A DNA stretch of 64,000 bases. It comes from Scytolyngbya sp. HA4215-MV1 (GTDB lineage Bacteria; Cyanobacteriota; Cyanobacteriia; Leptolyngbyales; Leptolyngbyaceae). A model generated the notes under the pieces. It had not been told where the DNA came from. It searched no databases and worked only from the letters and a program-made list of their open reading frames with translations. The position numbers were made by a program, and so were the translations under genes. This document shows positions 29,555-38,320 of the stretch, in pieces. Location of the stretch: positions 1 through 64,000 of the forward strand of contig JAHHIA010000011.1 in assembly GCA_019359045.1 (NCBI GenBank), read 5' to 3'. Within the stretch, counting starts at the first letter, position 1. Each line of letters starts with the position of its first letter.

Positions 29555-32500
29555 ATGAATCGAATTGCACGCACGCTCTTAATTGTTGACGACTCTCCCG
29601 AAGATCGAGAAATCTATCAGCGCTATTTGCTGCGCGATCAAGCCTGTTCTTACACAATTTTGGAAGCAGAACTGGGGCAACAAGGGCTAGACCTGTGGCA
29701 TCAACATCAACCCGATGCTGTATTGGTCGATTATCGCCTACCCGACATGGATGGGCTGGAGTTTCTGAGTCATCTACAGCCAACCACCCCAGAACGGTGT
29801 CTGCCGGTGATTTTGATGACTGGACAGGGCAATGAGACGATCGCCGTGCAGGCAATGAAAGCAGGTGCGCAAGATTATTTAGTTAAGGGACAAATCACCC
29901 CGGAAGGGTTGTACCTGGCAATTAATGGGACGATTGAAACTGTGCAGCTCCGGATTCAACTGCAACAGCGGATTGAACGGGAGCGGCTCAGCTCAAAAAT
30001 TATTCAAAAGATTCAGCAAATGCTGGAGCTGGAGGACATTCTACAAACCGCCGTAGACGAAGTGCGCCAATTTTTGCACACCGATCGCGTTCTGTTTTTT
30101 CGATTAGAACCCGATGGTAACGGCACAGTGGTGGCAGAATCCGTAGGGGCAGGGTGGCGATCGCTGCGCTCTTCTAGAATTTATGATCCCTGCCTTGCTA
30201 AAAACTACCTTAGATTCAGTCGTTCCCAATCTGTAACCTATGATCACGCCTTTGTTGAAGATTACTTCAAACGCTATCGTCAGGGACAGGTTACCGCAAT
30301 TGCAGATATCCAGAATAGTGAGATCGATCGCTGTCATATTGACTTGTTGACCCAGTTTCAAGTCAGAGCGAATTTGGTAGTACCGATTCTGCATGGTAAC
30401 CAGTTTTGGGGATTGCTGATTGCCCATCACTGTACTGCCCCGCGATCGTGGCAACCCTTAGAAATCGATTTACTCCAAGAGCTAGTCCCTCCGGTCAGCA
30501 TTGCCCTCCGACAGGCAGAACTTTATCAGCAAGCTCAGCGCGAATTGATCGAACGCCAGCAGGTAGAAGTGGAACTGCGAGAGAGCGAAGAGCGTTTACG
30601 GGTAGCGCTGGAAGCTTCGCGCATGGGCTTGTGGGACTGGAATATTCAGACTGGACACATCTCTTGGTCGAAAAACCTGGAAGCTTTATTTGGACTGGAA
30701 TCCGGAGAATTTGATGGCTCTTTTGAGATGTTTGCTAATCGACTGCATCCAGACGATCGCGAACGGGTCCTAGCCGCTGTCGATGATGCCGTTACCACGG
30801 GAGCAGACTATGTCATTGAATTTCGGATTGTGTACCCTGATGGCACGATTCGCTGGGCACTCACGCAGGGCAAAGTGTTTTATGACTTGGATGGTCGCCC
30901 GATTCGGATGGCAGGCATTGACATCGACATCACCGATCGCAAACAGTCAGAAGCCGCGCTGCGTGACAGTGAAGAACGCTTTCGTCAGCTTGCTGAAAAT
31001 ATTGATGTGGTGTTCTGGATAAAAGACACATTTGAAGACCGGGTTTCCTATATCAGCCCTGCCTACGAACGCCTGTGGGGATGGAACCCGCAGGAATTGT
31101 ATGAAAACCAACAAGCCTGGGGTGAACATATCCATCCCGATGATCGGGCCTGGTCTGCTAAAGCGTTTCAGGAAAAGGCGGCGGCGGGTCAATTTGATGA
31201 AGAGTACCGGATTATTTTAGCCGATGGTCGTGTCCGCTGGATTCGCGATCGTTGCTTTCCCTTGCGCGATCAAGCCGGAATCCTCTATCGGTTTGCTGGG
31301 ATTGCTGAAGATATTACCGATCGTAAACAGTCAGAAGCTGCGCTGCGAGACAGTGAAGAGCGCTTTCGGACCTCGGTTGAAAATATGCTGGATTGCTTTG
31401 GCATTTACCGGGCAATCCGAGATGAGCGGGGGCAAATTATCGATTTTCGGATTGAATACGTCAATAATGCAGCCTGTATTGCTAACCAAATGCAGCGAGA
31501 GCAACAGATCGGTCGGGGGTTGTGTGAGATCCTACCGGGGCATCGTGATAGCGGTTTGTTTGATGAATACTGTCAGGTCATTGAAACGGGGCAAGCACTT
31601 GTAAAAGATAGCCTGGTCTATGAGGATGAGTATGGGCAACAACGCTTAACCCGAGCGTTTGATATCCGCATTGCGAAATGGGGGGATGGTTTCGTTGCTA
31701 CCTGGCGAGATATTACCGATCGCAAACAAACCGAAGTCGAACTTCAGAAAAGTCAGGCACAATTGCAACAGCAATTGGCTGAAATTGAAGCCATTTACCA
31801 AAATGCCCCCATCGGGTTAAGTATCTTAGATACAGATCTGCGGTTTATCCGCATTAACCAGCGGCTGGCAGAGATCAATGGATATTCTGTTGAGGCGCAT
31901 TTGGGTTGCACGGTGCGTGAATTGTTGCCAAATATCGCCGATAGCGCCGAGCAAATCCTGTATTCCATTCTTGAGACGGGAGAACCTCGACTCAATGTAG
32001 AAATTCGGGGTGAAACTCCGGCGCAGCAGGGGATGCAGCGTATTTGGTTAGAAAGTTTTTTGCCTCTTAAGCATAACGATCGTGTGATTGGTATCAGCAT
32101 CGTCTGCGAAGAAATCACTGAGCGGATTCAAGTAGAAACCGCTCTACGCCAAAGTGAAGCACAATTTCGTGAGATGGCAGACAATGCACCGATGATGATT
32201 TGGGTGACTGATGCCACTGGATATTGCACTTATCTCAGCAAAAACTGGTACGACTTTACGGGACAAACTGAAGCAACGGGGCTGGGGTTCGGTTGGCTAG
32301 ATGCCATCCATGTAGAAGAGTATGAATTGTCTAAAGATATCTTCTTAAGAGCAAGTGCGCGTCATGAAGTCTTTCGACTCGAATATCGTCTGCGTCGTCA
32401 GGATGGGGTCTATCGATGGGTGATCAATGCCGCAAATCCTTGGTTTGGGGCAGCGGGTGAGTTCAAAGGATACATTGGCTCAGTGATTGATATTAGCGAT

Positions 32501-34102
32501 CGCAAACAAGTCGAAGAAGCGCTGATGCGATCGGAAGAACGCTACCGAACCCTGTTTGAGTCGATGGAAGATGGCTTTTGTGTTGTCGAACTCGTGTTTG
32601 ATGAAAACAACACAGCGATCGATTATCACTTCCTAGAAATTAATCCTGCCTTTGAGCAACAAACCGGACTCAAACAGGCAGAAGGCAAAACGGCACGCCA
32701 GCTACTGCCTAACCTCGAAGAGCACTGGTTTGAGACTTACGGTAAAGTCGCTTTGACGGGTGAACCCATTCGTTTTGAGAACCGATCTAGTGCACTGAAT
32801 CGCTGGTTTGACGTGTATGCGTTTCGTATTGGACAGCCAGAGCAGCGAAAAGTTGCTATCCTTTTCAAGGATATTAGCCATCAAAAAGCGATCACAGAAC
32901 AACGAGAACAACTGCTTCAGCAAGAGCAATCTGCGAGAGCTGAAGCCGAACGCGCCAATCGCATTAAAGATGAGTTTCTCGCTGTGCTTTCCCATGAATT
33001 GCGATCGCCCCTCAACCCAATTCTCGGTTGGACAAAATTATTGCAATCCCGCAAATTTGATCAAACCAAAACCAAAGAAGCCCTAGCCACGATTGAGCGC
33101 AACGCCAAACTACAAACTCAATTAATTGATGATCTGCTGGATGTCGCCAAAATTCTGCGAGGCAAACTCAGTATGGATACTGCCCCCGTTGATCCGGTAT
33201 TTGTGATTGAGTCGGCGATCGACACTGTCCGAACGGCAGCAATTGCCAAATCGATCAGGCTGCATCCTGTGCTATCCCAGATTGGGCGGGTCTCGGGCGA
33301 CTCGACCCGACTCCAGCAAGTGGTTTGGAACTTGCTGTCCAACGCAATCAAGTTCACCCCCCCGGGTGGCCAGGTTACCATCTGGCTAGAGCGCGTTGAC
33401 CATCAAGCACAAATTACCGTCAGCGATACGGGCAAAGGCATCAACCCTGACTTTTTGCCGCATCTGTTTGAGTCATTTCGGCAAGAAGATGCTTCCACCA
33501 CGCGCCAGTTTGGTGGATTGGGGCTAGGGTTAGCGATCGTCCGTTCGCTCGTCGAAGCCCATGGTGGGAGCATCTCTGCACAGAGTTCTGGTGAAGGGCA
33601 GGGAGCGACCTTTATCGTCAAATTGCCCTTGCTAGATACTGTCCTAGAGCATCCACAATCTGACACATCTCCCGTGTCAGATCTTGACCTGACAGGGATG
33701 CGAGTCCTCGCCGTTGACGATGAACCGGATGCCCGTGAGTTATTAATTGTGTTACTGACGCTCTATGGCGCAGAAGTCCTGGCTGTTACTTCTGCGGCAG
33801 AAGTATTAGCCAATCTAGAGTCCTTCCATCCCGACATTCTTGTCAGTGACATTGGTATGCCAGAAATAGATGGTTATACCTTAATCCAACGAATTCGAGC
33901 ACTCCCGCCCGACCAAGGAGGAAAAATTCCCGCGATCGCGCTGACTGCCTATGCCAGAGAAGAAGACCACCAGAAGGCAATCAACAGTGGCTATCAGCAA
34001 CATGTAACAAAACCGCTCGATCCTGACCAATTGGTTCAAGCTTTGATCACACTCGTGCGCAATCCATCGTTGATCCCCTTTAGCTCACTCGGTCTCTCCT
34101 AA
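29555..34102 (+). CDS. Multi-sensor hybrid histidine kinase (REC-GAF-PAS x6-HisKA-HATPase-REC)
   Basis: This is a soluble 1515-residue kinase. The N-terminal receiver (1-125) has Asp59 (LVDYRLPD). A GAF domain covers about 145-325. Six PAS/PAC units follow, each starting near a SEERxR or SExQFR motif and ending with ITDRKQ or a close variant (about 346-470, 470-600, 600-730, 730-860, 860-990 and 990-1115). The HisKA helix has His1147 (VLSHELRSPLNP). The HATPase_c domain (NLLSNAIKFT, DTGKGI, GGLGLGLAIV) is followed by a second receiver with Asp1432 (VSDIGMPEIDG). With both ends receivers, it can accept and pass phosphate. No membrane helix and no adjacent regulator are seen. It converges on the nitrate operon. 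Confidence 0.93.
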   Translation: MNRIARTLLIVDDSPEDREIYQRYLLRDQACSYTILEAELGQQGLDLWHQHQPDAVLVDYRLPDMDGLEFLSHLQPTTPERCLPVILMTGQGNETIAVQAMKAGAQDYLVKGQITPEGLYLAINGTIETVQLRIQLQQRIERERLSSKIIQKIQQMLELEDILQTAVDEVRQFLHTDRVLFFRLEPDGNGTVVAESVGAGWRSLRSSRIYDPCLAKNYLRFSRSQSVTYDHAFVEDYFKRYRQGQVTAIADIQNSEIDRCHIDLLTQFQVRANLVVPILHGNQFWGLLIAHHCTAPRSWQPLEIDLLQELVPPVSIALRQAELYQQAQRELIERQQVEVELRESEERLRVALEASRMGLWDWNIQTGHISWSKNLEALFGLESGEFDGSFEMFANRLHPDDRERVLAAVDDAVTTGADYVIEFRIVYPDGTIRWALTQGKVFYDLDGRPIRMAGIDIDITDRKQSEAALRDSEERFRQLAENIDVVFWIKDTFEDRVSYISPAYERLWGWNPQELYENQQAWGEHIHPDDRAWSAKAFQEKAAAGQFDEEYRIILADGRVRWIRDRCFPLRDQAGILYRFAGIAEDITDRKQSEAALRDSEERFRTSVENMLDCFGIYRAIRDERGQIIDFRIEYVNNAACIANQMQREQQIGRGLCEILPGHRDSGLFDEYCQVIETGQALVKDSLVYEDEYGQQRLTRAFDIRIAKWGDGFVATWRDITDRKQTEVELQKSQAQLQQQLAEIEAIYQNAPIGLSILDTDLRFIRINQRLAEINGYSVEAHLGCTVRELLPNIADSAEQILYSILETGEPRLNVEIRGETPAQQGMQRIWLESFLPLKHNDRVIGISIVCEEITERIQVETALRQSEAQFREMADNAPMMIWVTDATGYCTYLSKNWYDFTGQTEATGLGFGWLDAIHVEEYELSKDIFLRASARHEVFRLEYRLRRQDGVYRWVINAANPWFGAAGEFKGYIGSVIDISDRKQVEEALMRSEERYRTLFESMEDGFCVVELVFDENNTAIDYHFLEINPAFEQQTGLKQAEGKTARQLLPNLEEHWFETYGKVALTGEPIRFENRSSALNRWFDVYAFRIGQPEQRKVAILFKDISHQKAITEQREQLLQQEQSARAEAERANRIKDEFLAVLSHELRSPLNPILGWTKLLQSRKFDQTKTKEALATIERNAKLQTQLIDDLLDVAKILRGKLSMDTAPVDPVFVIESAIDTVRTAAIAKSIRLHPVLSQIGRVSGDSTRLQQVVWNLLSNAIKFTPPGGQVTIWLERVDHQAQITVSDTGKGINPDFLPHLFESFRQEDASTTRQFGGLGLGLAIVRSLVEAHGGSISAQSSGEGQGATFIVKLPLLDTVLEHPQSDTSPVSDLDLTGMRVLAVDDEPDARELLIVLLTLYGAEVLAVTSAAEVLANLESFHPDILVSDIGMPEIDGYTLIQRIRALPPDQGGKIPAIALTAYAREEDHQKAINSGYQQHVTKPLDPDQLVQALITLVRNPSLIPFSSLGLS

Positions 34103-34209
34103 AGGCAAGCGCAGTACTGTCGTTTTCATCGGAATGAGCCACACCCATCCCCCCATCCCTACGGTTGACTCATCCCCAACTAACTACTAGTAGATAGCAC
34201 CTCCTGACC

Positions 34210-35061
34210 TTAGGGATTACAAAAGTCGCATTGGGCAGGATCTGCGACTTCTATGCCGTTTGGGAAACGCATTTCCTGAGTCAATTGGCATTTCTGACAT
34301 TGATAAATTTCCGCCAGAATTCCAGCAGTGGGCTGGCGACAGAAGGCGCAAGGTAACCCGTGCTGATAGCTGAACACAGCAAATCCGGGTGTTTGGCAGC
34401 GCGGACAAACCCGACTGGCTTTGGCAATCAAGGCTTGGGTTGCCTGCGCGATCGCTTTCATGCGAGTAGGGTTGTAGAGGGCACGCATGTCAGTTTCTAG
34501 ATGCACACGATCGTACCGCTGCAGCCTTTGCAACACCACTTCGGTCAACCGAGCTTCGCTGGTAATGCCTTTGATCATTGGGTCAGAAGGGAGGGCAGTG
34601 GCATCTGCCATCACCACTAACCCATGTTCGGGAAACCCCTGTTTTTGGGCAAAAATCAAAGCGTCTTCCAGGGTAGACACGGTGATATGGCTGAAGTTGG
34701 TTTCGATCGCCAAGACCTCCCCCACAATCTCCAAATCATGTTGTTGATCGATCAGGACAACGATTTCTCGATCGCAAGGCAAAAAAGGCAGCGCTGGATG
34801 CGGACCAAAGCTGCCTTCACTAGCGATCGCCAGGGAGGCTCCAGTCCGTTCCAGGGCTGCTCTGGCTTTGAGGCGAGCCGTATCGAGTTGGTCAGCGGGA
34901 CGCGTCACATCGCGGGTAAAAGTGCCAAACAAATCCGTATCGAATTCATCGGGCACCACCACGCTGACTCCGAGTGCTTGTTCCAACAACGGCGCCATCA
35001 CTTGTTCCTTGCGATGCATGGTGGCAAGCACTGCCACCCGATCGCGAAACCATTCAGACAT
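34210..35061 (-). CDS. DUF6671 family protein, coupled to nrtD
   Basis: The protein has 283 residues. An N-terminal alpha/beta domain begins RVAVLATMHRKEQVMAPLLEQALG. The C-terminal half has three zinc-binding pairs: CPRCQTPGF, CAFCRQ and CQKCQL, plus a last CDFC. It matches the DUF6671 proteins of unknown function. The stop codon of nrtD and this ATG overlap in TAATG, so it is translationally coupled to the nitrate transporter and is the last gene of the operon. The family assignment is from memory; a nucleotide- or metal-dependent role in nitrogen control would be a guess. Confidence 0.75.
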   Translation of the reverse strand: MSEWFRDRVAVLATMHRKEQVMAPLLEQALGVSVVVPDEFDTDLFGTFTRDVTRPADQLDTARLKARAALERTGASLAIASEGSFGPHPALPFLPCDREIVVLIDQQHDLEIVGEVLAIETNFSHITVSTLEDALIFAQKQGFPEHGLVVMADATALPSDPMIKGITSEARLTEVVLQRLQRYDRVHLETDMRALYNPTRMKAIAQATQALIAKASRVCPRCQTPGFAVFSYQHGLPCAFCRQPTAGILAEIYQCQKCQLTQEMRFPNGIEVADPAQCDFCNP

Positions 35062-35918
35062 TAATCCACATCATGAGCGAAACGATTATAGAGATAGTCT
35101 AGAATATAGTTTCGCAAATTGTAGAATTCGGGATCTTCCATGATGCGGGCACGATCGCGAGGTCTGGGAAAAGGAATGTCAATTACTTCACCGATCGTTG
35201 CCGCTGGACCATTGGTCATCATCACCAATCGATCTGCCAAAAACATGGCTTCATCAATGTCATGGGTAATCATTAACACCGTGCATCGATGATCCGTCCA
35301 GATCTTAAGTAACTCCTCTTGTAACTCTTCCTTGGTAATGGCATCCAGCGCACCAAAGGGTTCATCCAAAATCAACACTTCGGGACGAATTGCCAGAGCG
35401 CGGGCGATCGCCACCCGTTGCCGCATCCCTCCTGACAATTGAGGTGGCTTTTTGTTAGCTGCCTCGGCTAATCCCACCATTGCCAGATGTTCTCGGACAA
35501 TCTGTCGCTTCTCGGCTTCCGACTTTTTCGGATAGACCGAGTCCACCCCCAGATAAATGTTCTCAAATGCCGTCAGCCACGGTAGTAACGCATATCCCTG
35601 AAAGACCACCATGCGATCGGGGCCCGGTTGCGTGATTTGGTTGCCGTGCAAGGTCACAGTTCCGATCGTCGGTTGAGAAAACCCTGCCACCATATTCAGC
35701 AGCGTCGTTTTACCACAGCCAGAATGACCAATGATGCAAACAAATTCGCCTGCATTCACTGTCAGATTGATATTTTCCAGAACCGGATAAACCCCTTTGG
35801 GCGTAGGGTAGCGTTTAGCAACCTCCTCAATCACTAAAAAAGGGGCAGCGGTTGGAGGAGCCGAAGTCAACGTGGGTTGATCGATCGTCGTTTTCAAAGA
35901 CTGCATATTAGTCGCCAT
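35061..35918 (-). CDS. nrtD: Nitrate/nitrite ABC transporter ATPase NrtD
   Basis: This is the single-domain ATPase of the nitrate importer (285 residues). Walker A is GHSGCGKTT, the signature is LSGGMRQR, Walker B is VLILDEPFGALD, and the H-loop is MITHDIDEA. The C terminus carries the NrtD-type ending with R.RARIMEDP.FY.LRNYILDYLY. It acts with NrtC on the cytoplasmic side of NrtB. Its upstream neighbour nrtC is separated by 361 bp of repeat-rich DNA, which is atypical for this operon. The downstream DUF6671 gene overlaps its stop by 1 bp. Confidence 0.92.
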   Translation of the reverse strand: MATNMQSLKTTIDQPTLTSAPPTAAPFLVIEEVAKRYPTPKGVYPVLENINLTVNAGEFVCIIGHSGCGKTTLLNMVAGFSQPTIGTVTLHGNQITQPGPDRMVVFQGYALLPWLTAFENIYLGVDSVYPKKSEAEKRQIVREHLAMVGLAEAANKKPPQLSGGMRQRVAIARALAIRPEVLILDEPFGALDAITKEELQEELLKIWTDHRCTVLMITHDIDEAMFLADRLVMMTNGPAATIGEVIDIPFPRPRDRARIMEDPEFYNLRNYILDYLYNRFAHDVD

Positions 35919-35999
35919 AAAAATGAGAGTTAACGCAAGGGCGCAAGGGATTGCACCCGATCACAAGGCATTGCCGTTGCAGATTGATTTCCAAAAAGG

Positions 36000-36170
36000 G
36001 GGTTGCTGAATCGCAGTATGAATTGGAACGAAGTTTCAATTCATACAACTCTAAATTCATACCTTGATTCAGCAAGGCGTTGCTGAAAGTCAGGATGATT
36101 TGGAACGAAGTTTCGAATCATTCAGCATCATTTTCATCTCGTTGTTGAGCAATGCCTGATTCAACAATGC
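36000..36170. mobile_element. Nested MITE-like insertion between nrtC and nrtD
   Basis: The element is bounded by the direct repeat CCAAAAAGG (35991-35999 and 36171-36179). Its ends are inverted: GGGTTGCTGAATC on the left and GATTCAACAATGC on the right (10 of 13 complementary). A second element, 36076-36156, sits inside it. The 9-bp duplication and ends of the G..TTGTTGAAT type resemble IS5-family IS903-group elements. No transposase is present, so it must have been moved in trans. Confidence 0.7.
36076..36156. mobile_element. 81-bp palindromic MITE-like element, copy B
   Basis: It starts GGCGTTGCTGAAAG and ends TTGAGCAATGCC. Its reverse complement matches the 81-bp element at 17266-17346 with about four differences. 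It lies within the outer element; TGATTCAGCAA (36065-36075) and TGATTCAACAA (36157-36167) directly abut it on each side and look like an 11-bp imperfect duplication. Confidence 0.8.
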
Positions 36171-36279
36171 CCAAAAAGGTGAAGTCACGTTGGGGCGCAA
36201 GGCATTGTGCCCAATCGCAGGCATTGCGTCCAATCACAAAGTATTGCACCCCGATCGCAGAGCATGGTTGAGCATCCCA

Positions 36280-38283
36280 TTACACAGCCTTAGGCAATGC
36301 TGTATCCAGATGGATATCCGCCATATAGACATCGTGCTTGATCGCCAAATCATTGAGATAAGCGATCGGATCATCTGTATTAAACGTCACCCCATCAAAT
36401 AGTTGAATTGCGCCCCGACTGTAAGTGATCTCAGAAAGTCCCAATTCACGTGCCGCTGTACTGAACACACTCACTCGGCAAACCCGCTCCAAAATCTCTA
36501 CCCAGTTGCGAGGAAACGGTGTATCGCCCCAGCGTGCCATCTGCGTCATCATCCACAAATGCTCCGTGCGGCTAGGACGGTTAACCCCCTGTCCATAGAA
36601 CAAGTGGTGAGCATATTCCTTCGGTGCCTCCTGCACATCACACACCATGGGATTGGGATCTCCCAAATAGATATAGTTGATATCTACCCCCAGATATTCC
36701 TTACGAGAAAGGATCGCGCGAATTTCCTCATGGTTGGCTTCATCCATACAATAGCGGCAGGCTTCTAGCAATGCTTTGACCAGCGCCACATGGGTATTGG
36801 GATAGGCTTGTGCCCAGTCTTCCCGTACCCCCAACACCTTGCCTGGATGCCCCGGAAAAATCTCCAGATCGGTCGCGATCGTGTAGCCGATCCCTTCTAC
36901 CGCTGCCCGGACATTCCAGGGTTCACCCACGCAATAGCCATCGATGCTATCAGCTTGCAAATTTGAGATCATCTGCGCCGGAGGAATGGTAGTAACTTGC
37001 ACATCCTGATCTGGGACAATGCCTCCCGCAGCTAGCCAGTAACGCAACAATAGATTATGCATAGAGGCGGGATGCACCACGCCAAATGTATGGCGCTTAT
37101 CAGCCGTTTCTAGCAATACCCGTTTTAGGTCACTGAGGGTGTGCACACCCTGGGTTAAAAAGCGTTCGTCTAGGGTAATGGCATTGCCATTGCGAGTGAG
37201 TGTGAGCGCGGTGACGATCGGCAAGGATTTGCCATCCATGCCCCCCAGCGTCAACCAGACGGGCATACCAGAGGGCATTTGTGCTGCATCTAGATAGCTA
37301 CCGGCAATGCCATCCTGAATCCCGCGCCAGCTCGACTCGCGCACCAGCGACACTTCATCCAAGCCATGATGGGTAAAGAAGCCTTTCTCCTGAGCAACTG
37401 CCAGCGGCGCGCAGGCAGTGAGTGGCACAAAGCCAATTTCCAGGTTGACTTTTTCTAAACCATGACGTGCGATCGCCCCTTTTTTTCGGGCGCGCAATTG
37501 CTTGATCCGTTTTTGTTGGTTCAAGAAATAGATGATTTCGCTACGCATGGAGTAGTAGCTGGGATGGTTGATTACCTCCAATCGCTTACGGGGACGAGGA
37601 ATATCTACCTCCAGAATCTGCCCGATTTTCGATTCGGGCCCATTCGTCAGCATCACCACCCGATCGCTCAGCAACAGCGCTTCATCCACGTCATGGGTCA
37701 CCATCACTGCCGTCACATGGCTTTCTTCGCAAATCTGCATTAATTGTTCTTGTAAATTGCCCCGGGTGAGGGCATCCAATGCCCCAAAGGGTTCATCGAG
37801 CAACAACAACTTGGGGCGGATGGAGAGAGCACGAGCGATCGAAACCCGTTGTTTCATCCCTCCGGACAACTGACCAGGTGGCTTATCGGCAGCATGGCGT
37901 AGCCCAACCAGATCAATATTGCGCTCAATAATTTCATAGCGCTCTGCTTTGGAGAGATGGGCCAACACCTCATCCACTGCCAGCGCAATGTTTTCACGCA
38001 CTGTTAACCAGGGCAGCAGTGAGTAGTTTTGAAACACCACCATGCGATCAGGGCCTGGACGACTGATACGATCGCCCTCCAACATCACCACGCCATCACT
38101 CGGCAAATCTAACCCCGCAATCATATTCAACAGCGTAGATTTGCCACAACCGGAGTGTCCAATCAGAGAAACAAACTCCCCTTTCCGAATCTCTAAATCG
38201 ATTCCTTTCAGTGCGATGTAGCGCTCGCCACTGCCTAACGCAAACTCTTTTCCAACTTGCTCAATGGCAACAAAAGGACTCAT
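36280..38283 (-). CDS. nrtC: Nitrate/nitrite ABC transporter NrtC (ATPase + binding-protein-like domain)
   Basis: The protein has 667 residues in two parts. The ATPase domain (1-255) has Walker A GHSGCGKST (42-50), LSGGMKQR, and LLLDEPFGALD. The C-terminal domain (about 280-660) resembles NrtA, with LTACAPLAVAQEKGFF and CVGEPWN, and is known to sense intracellular nitrate/ammonium in this family. The two-domain form is specific to NrtC/CmpC. The stop is followed by the repeat-rich 361-bp region before nrtD; nrtB ends 37 bp upstream. Confidence 0.93.
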   Translation of the reverse strand: MSPFVAIEQVGKEFALGSGERYIALKGIDLEIRKGEFVSLIGHSGCGKSTLLNMIAGLDLPSDGVVMLEGDRISRPGPDRMVVFQNYSLLPWLTVRENIALAVDEVLAHLSKAERYEIIERNIDLVGLRHAADKPPGQLSGGMKQRVSIARALSIRPKLLLLDEPFGALDALTRGNLQEQLMQICEESHVTAVMVTHDVDEALLLSDRVVMLTNGPESKIGQILEVDIPRPRKRLEVINHPSYYSMRSEIIYFLNQQKRIKQLRARKKGAIARHGLEKVNLEIGFVPLTACAPLAVAQEKGFFTHHGLDEVSLVRESSWRGIQDGIAGSYLDAAQMPSGMPVWLTLGGMDGKSLPIVTALTLTRNGNAITLDERFLTQGVHTLSDLKRVLLETADKRHTFGVVHPASMHNLLLRYWLAAGGIVPDQDVQVTTIPPAQMISNLQADSIDGYCVGEPWNVRAAVEGIGYTIATDLEIFPGHPGKVLGVREDWAQAYPNTHVALVKALLEACRYCMDEANHEEIRAILSRKEYLGVDINYIYLGDPNPMVCDVQEAPKEYAHHLFYGQGVNRPSRTEHLWMMTQMARWGDTPFPRNWVEILERVCRVSVFSTAARELGLSEITYSRGAIQLFDGVTFNTDDPIAYLNDLAIKHDVYMADIHLDTALPKAV

Positions 38284-38320
38284 GCTGGGTTCCTCAAGAT
38301 AGATCGAATTGACTGGTCAT

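Larger units (their letters stand above)
35945..36258. repeat. Degenerate 20-bp tandem repeats flanking an insertion
   Basis: One unit, AAGGGATTGCACCCGATCAC, lies at 35945-35964 and is followed by part of a second. Three more lie at 36199-36258: AAGGCATTGTGCCCAATCGC, AGGCATTGCGTCCAATCAC and AAAGTATTGCACCCCGATCGC. The palindromic elements at 36000-36170 sit between the two groups, as though inserted into one array. Confidence 0.6.

Noticed and set aside
36199-36258. Possible CRISPR array between nrtC and nrtD
   Set aside because: The units are contiguous 19-21-bp degenerate repeats with no spacers, and no cas genes are present.
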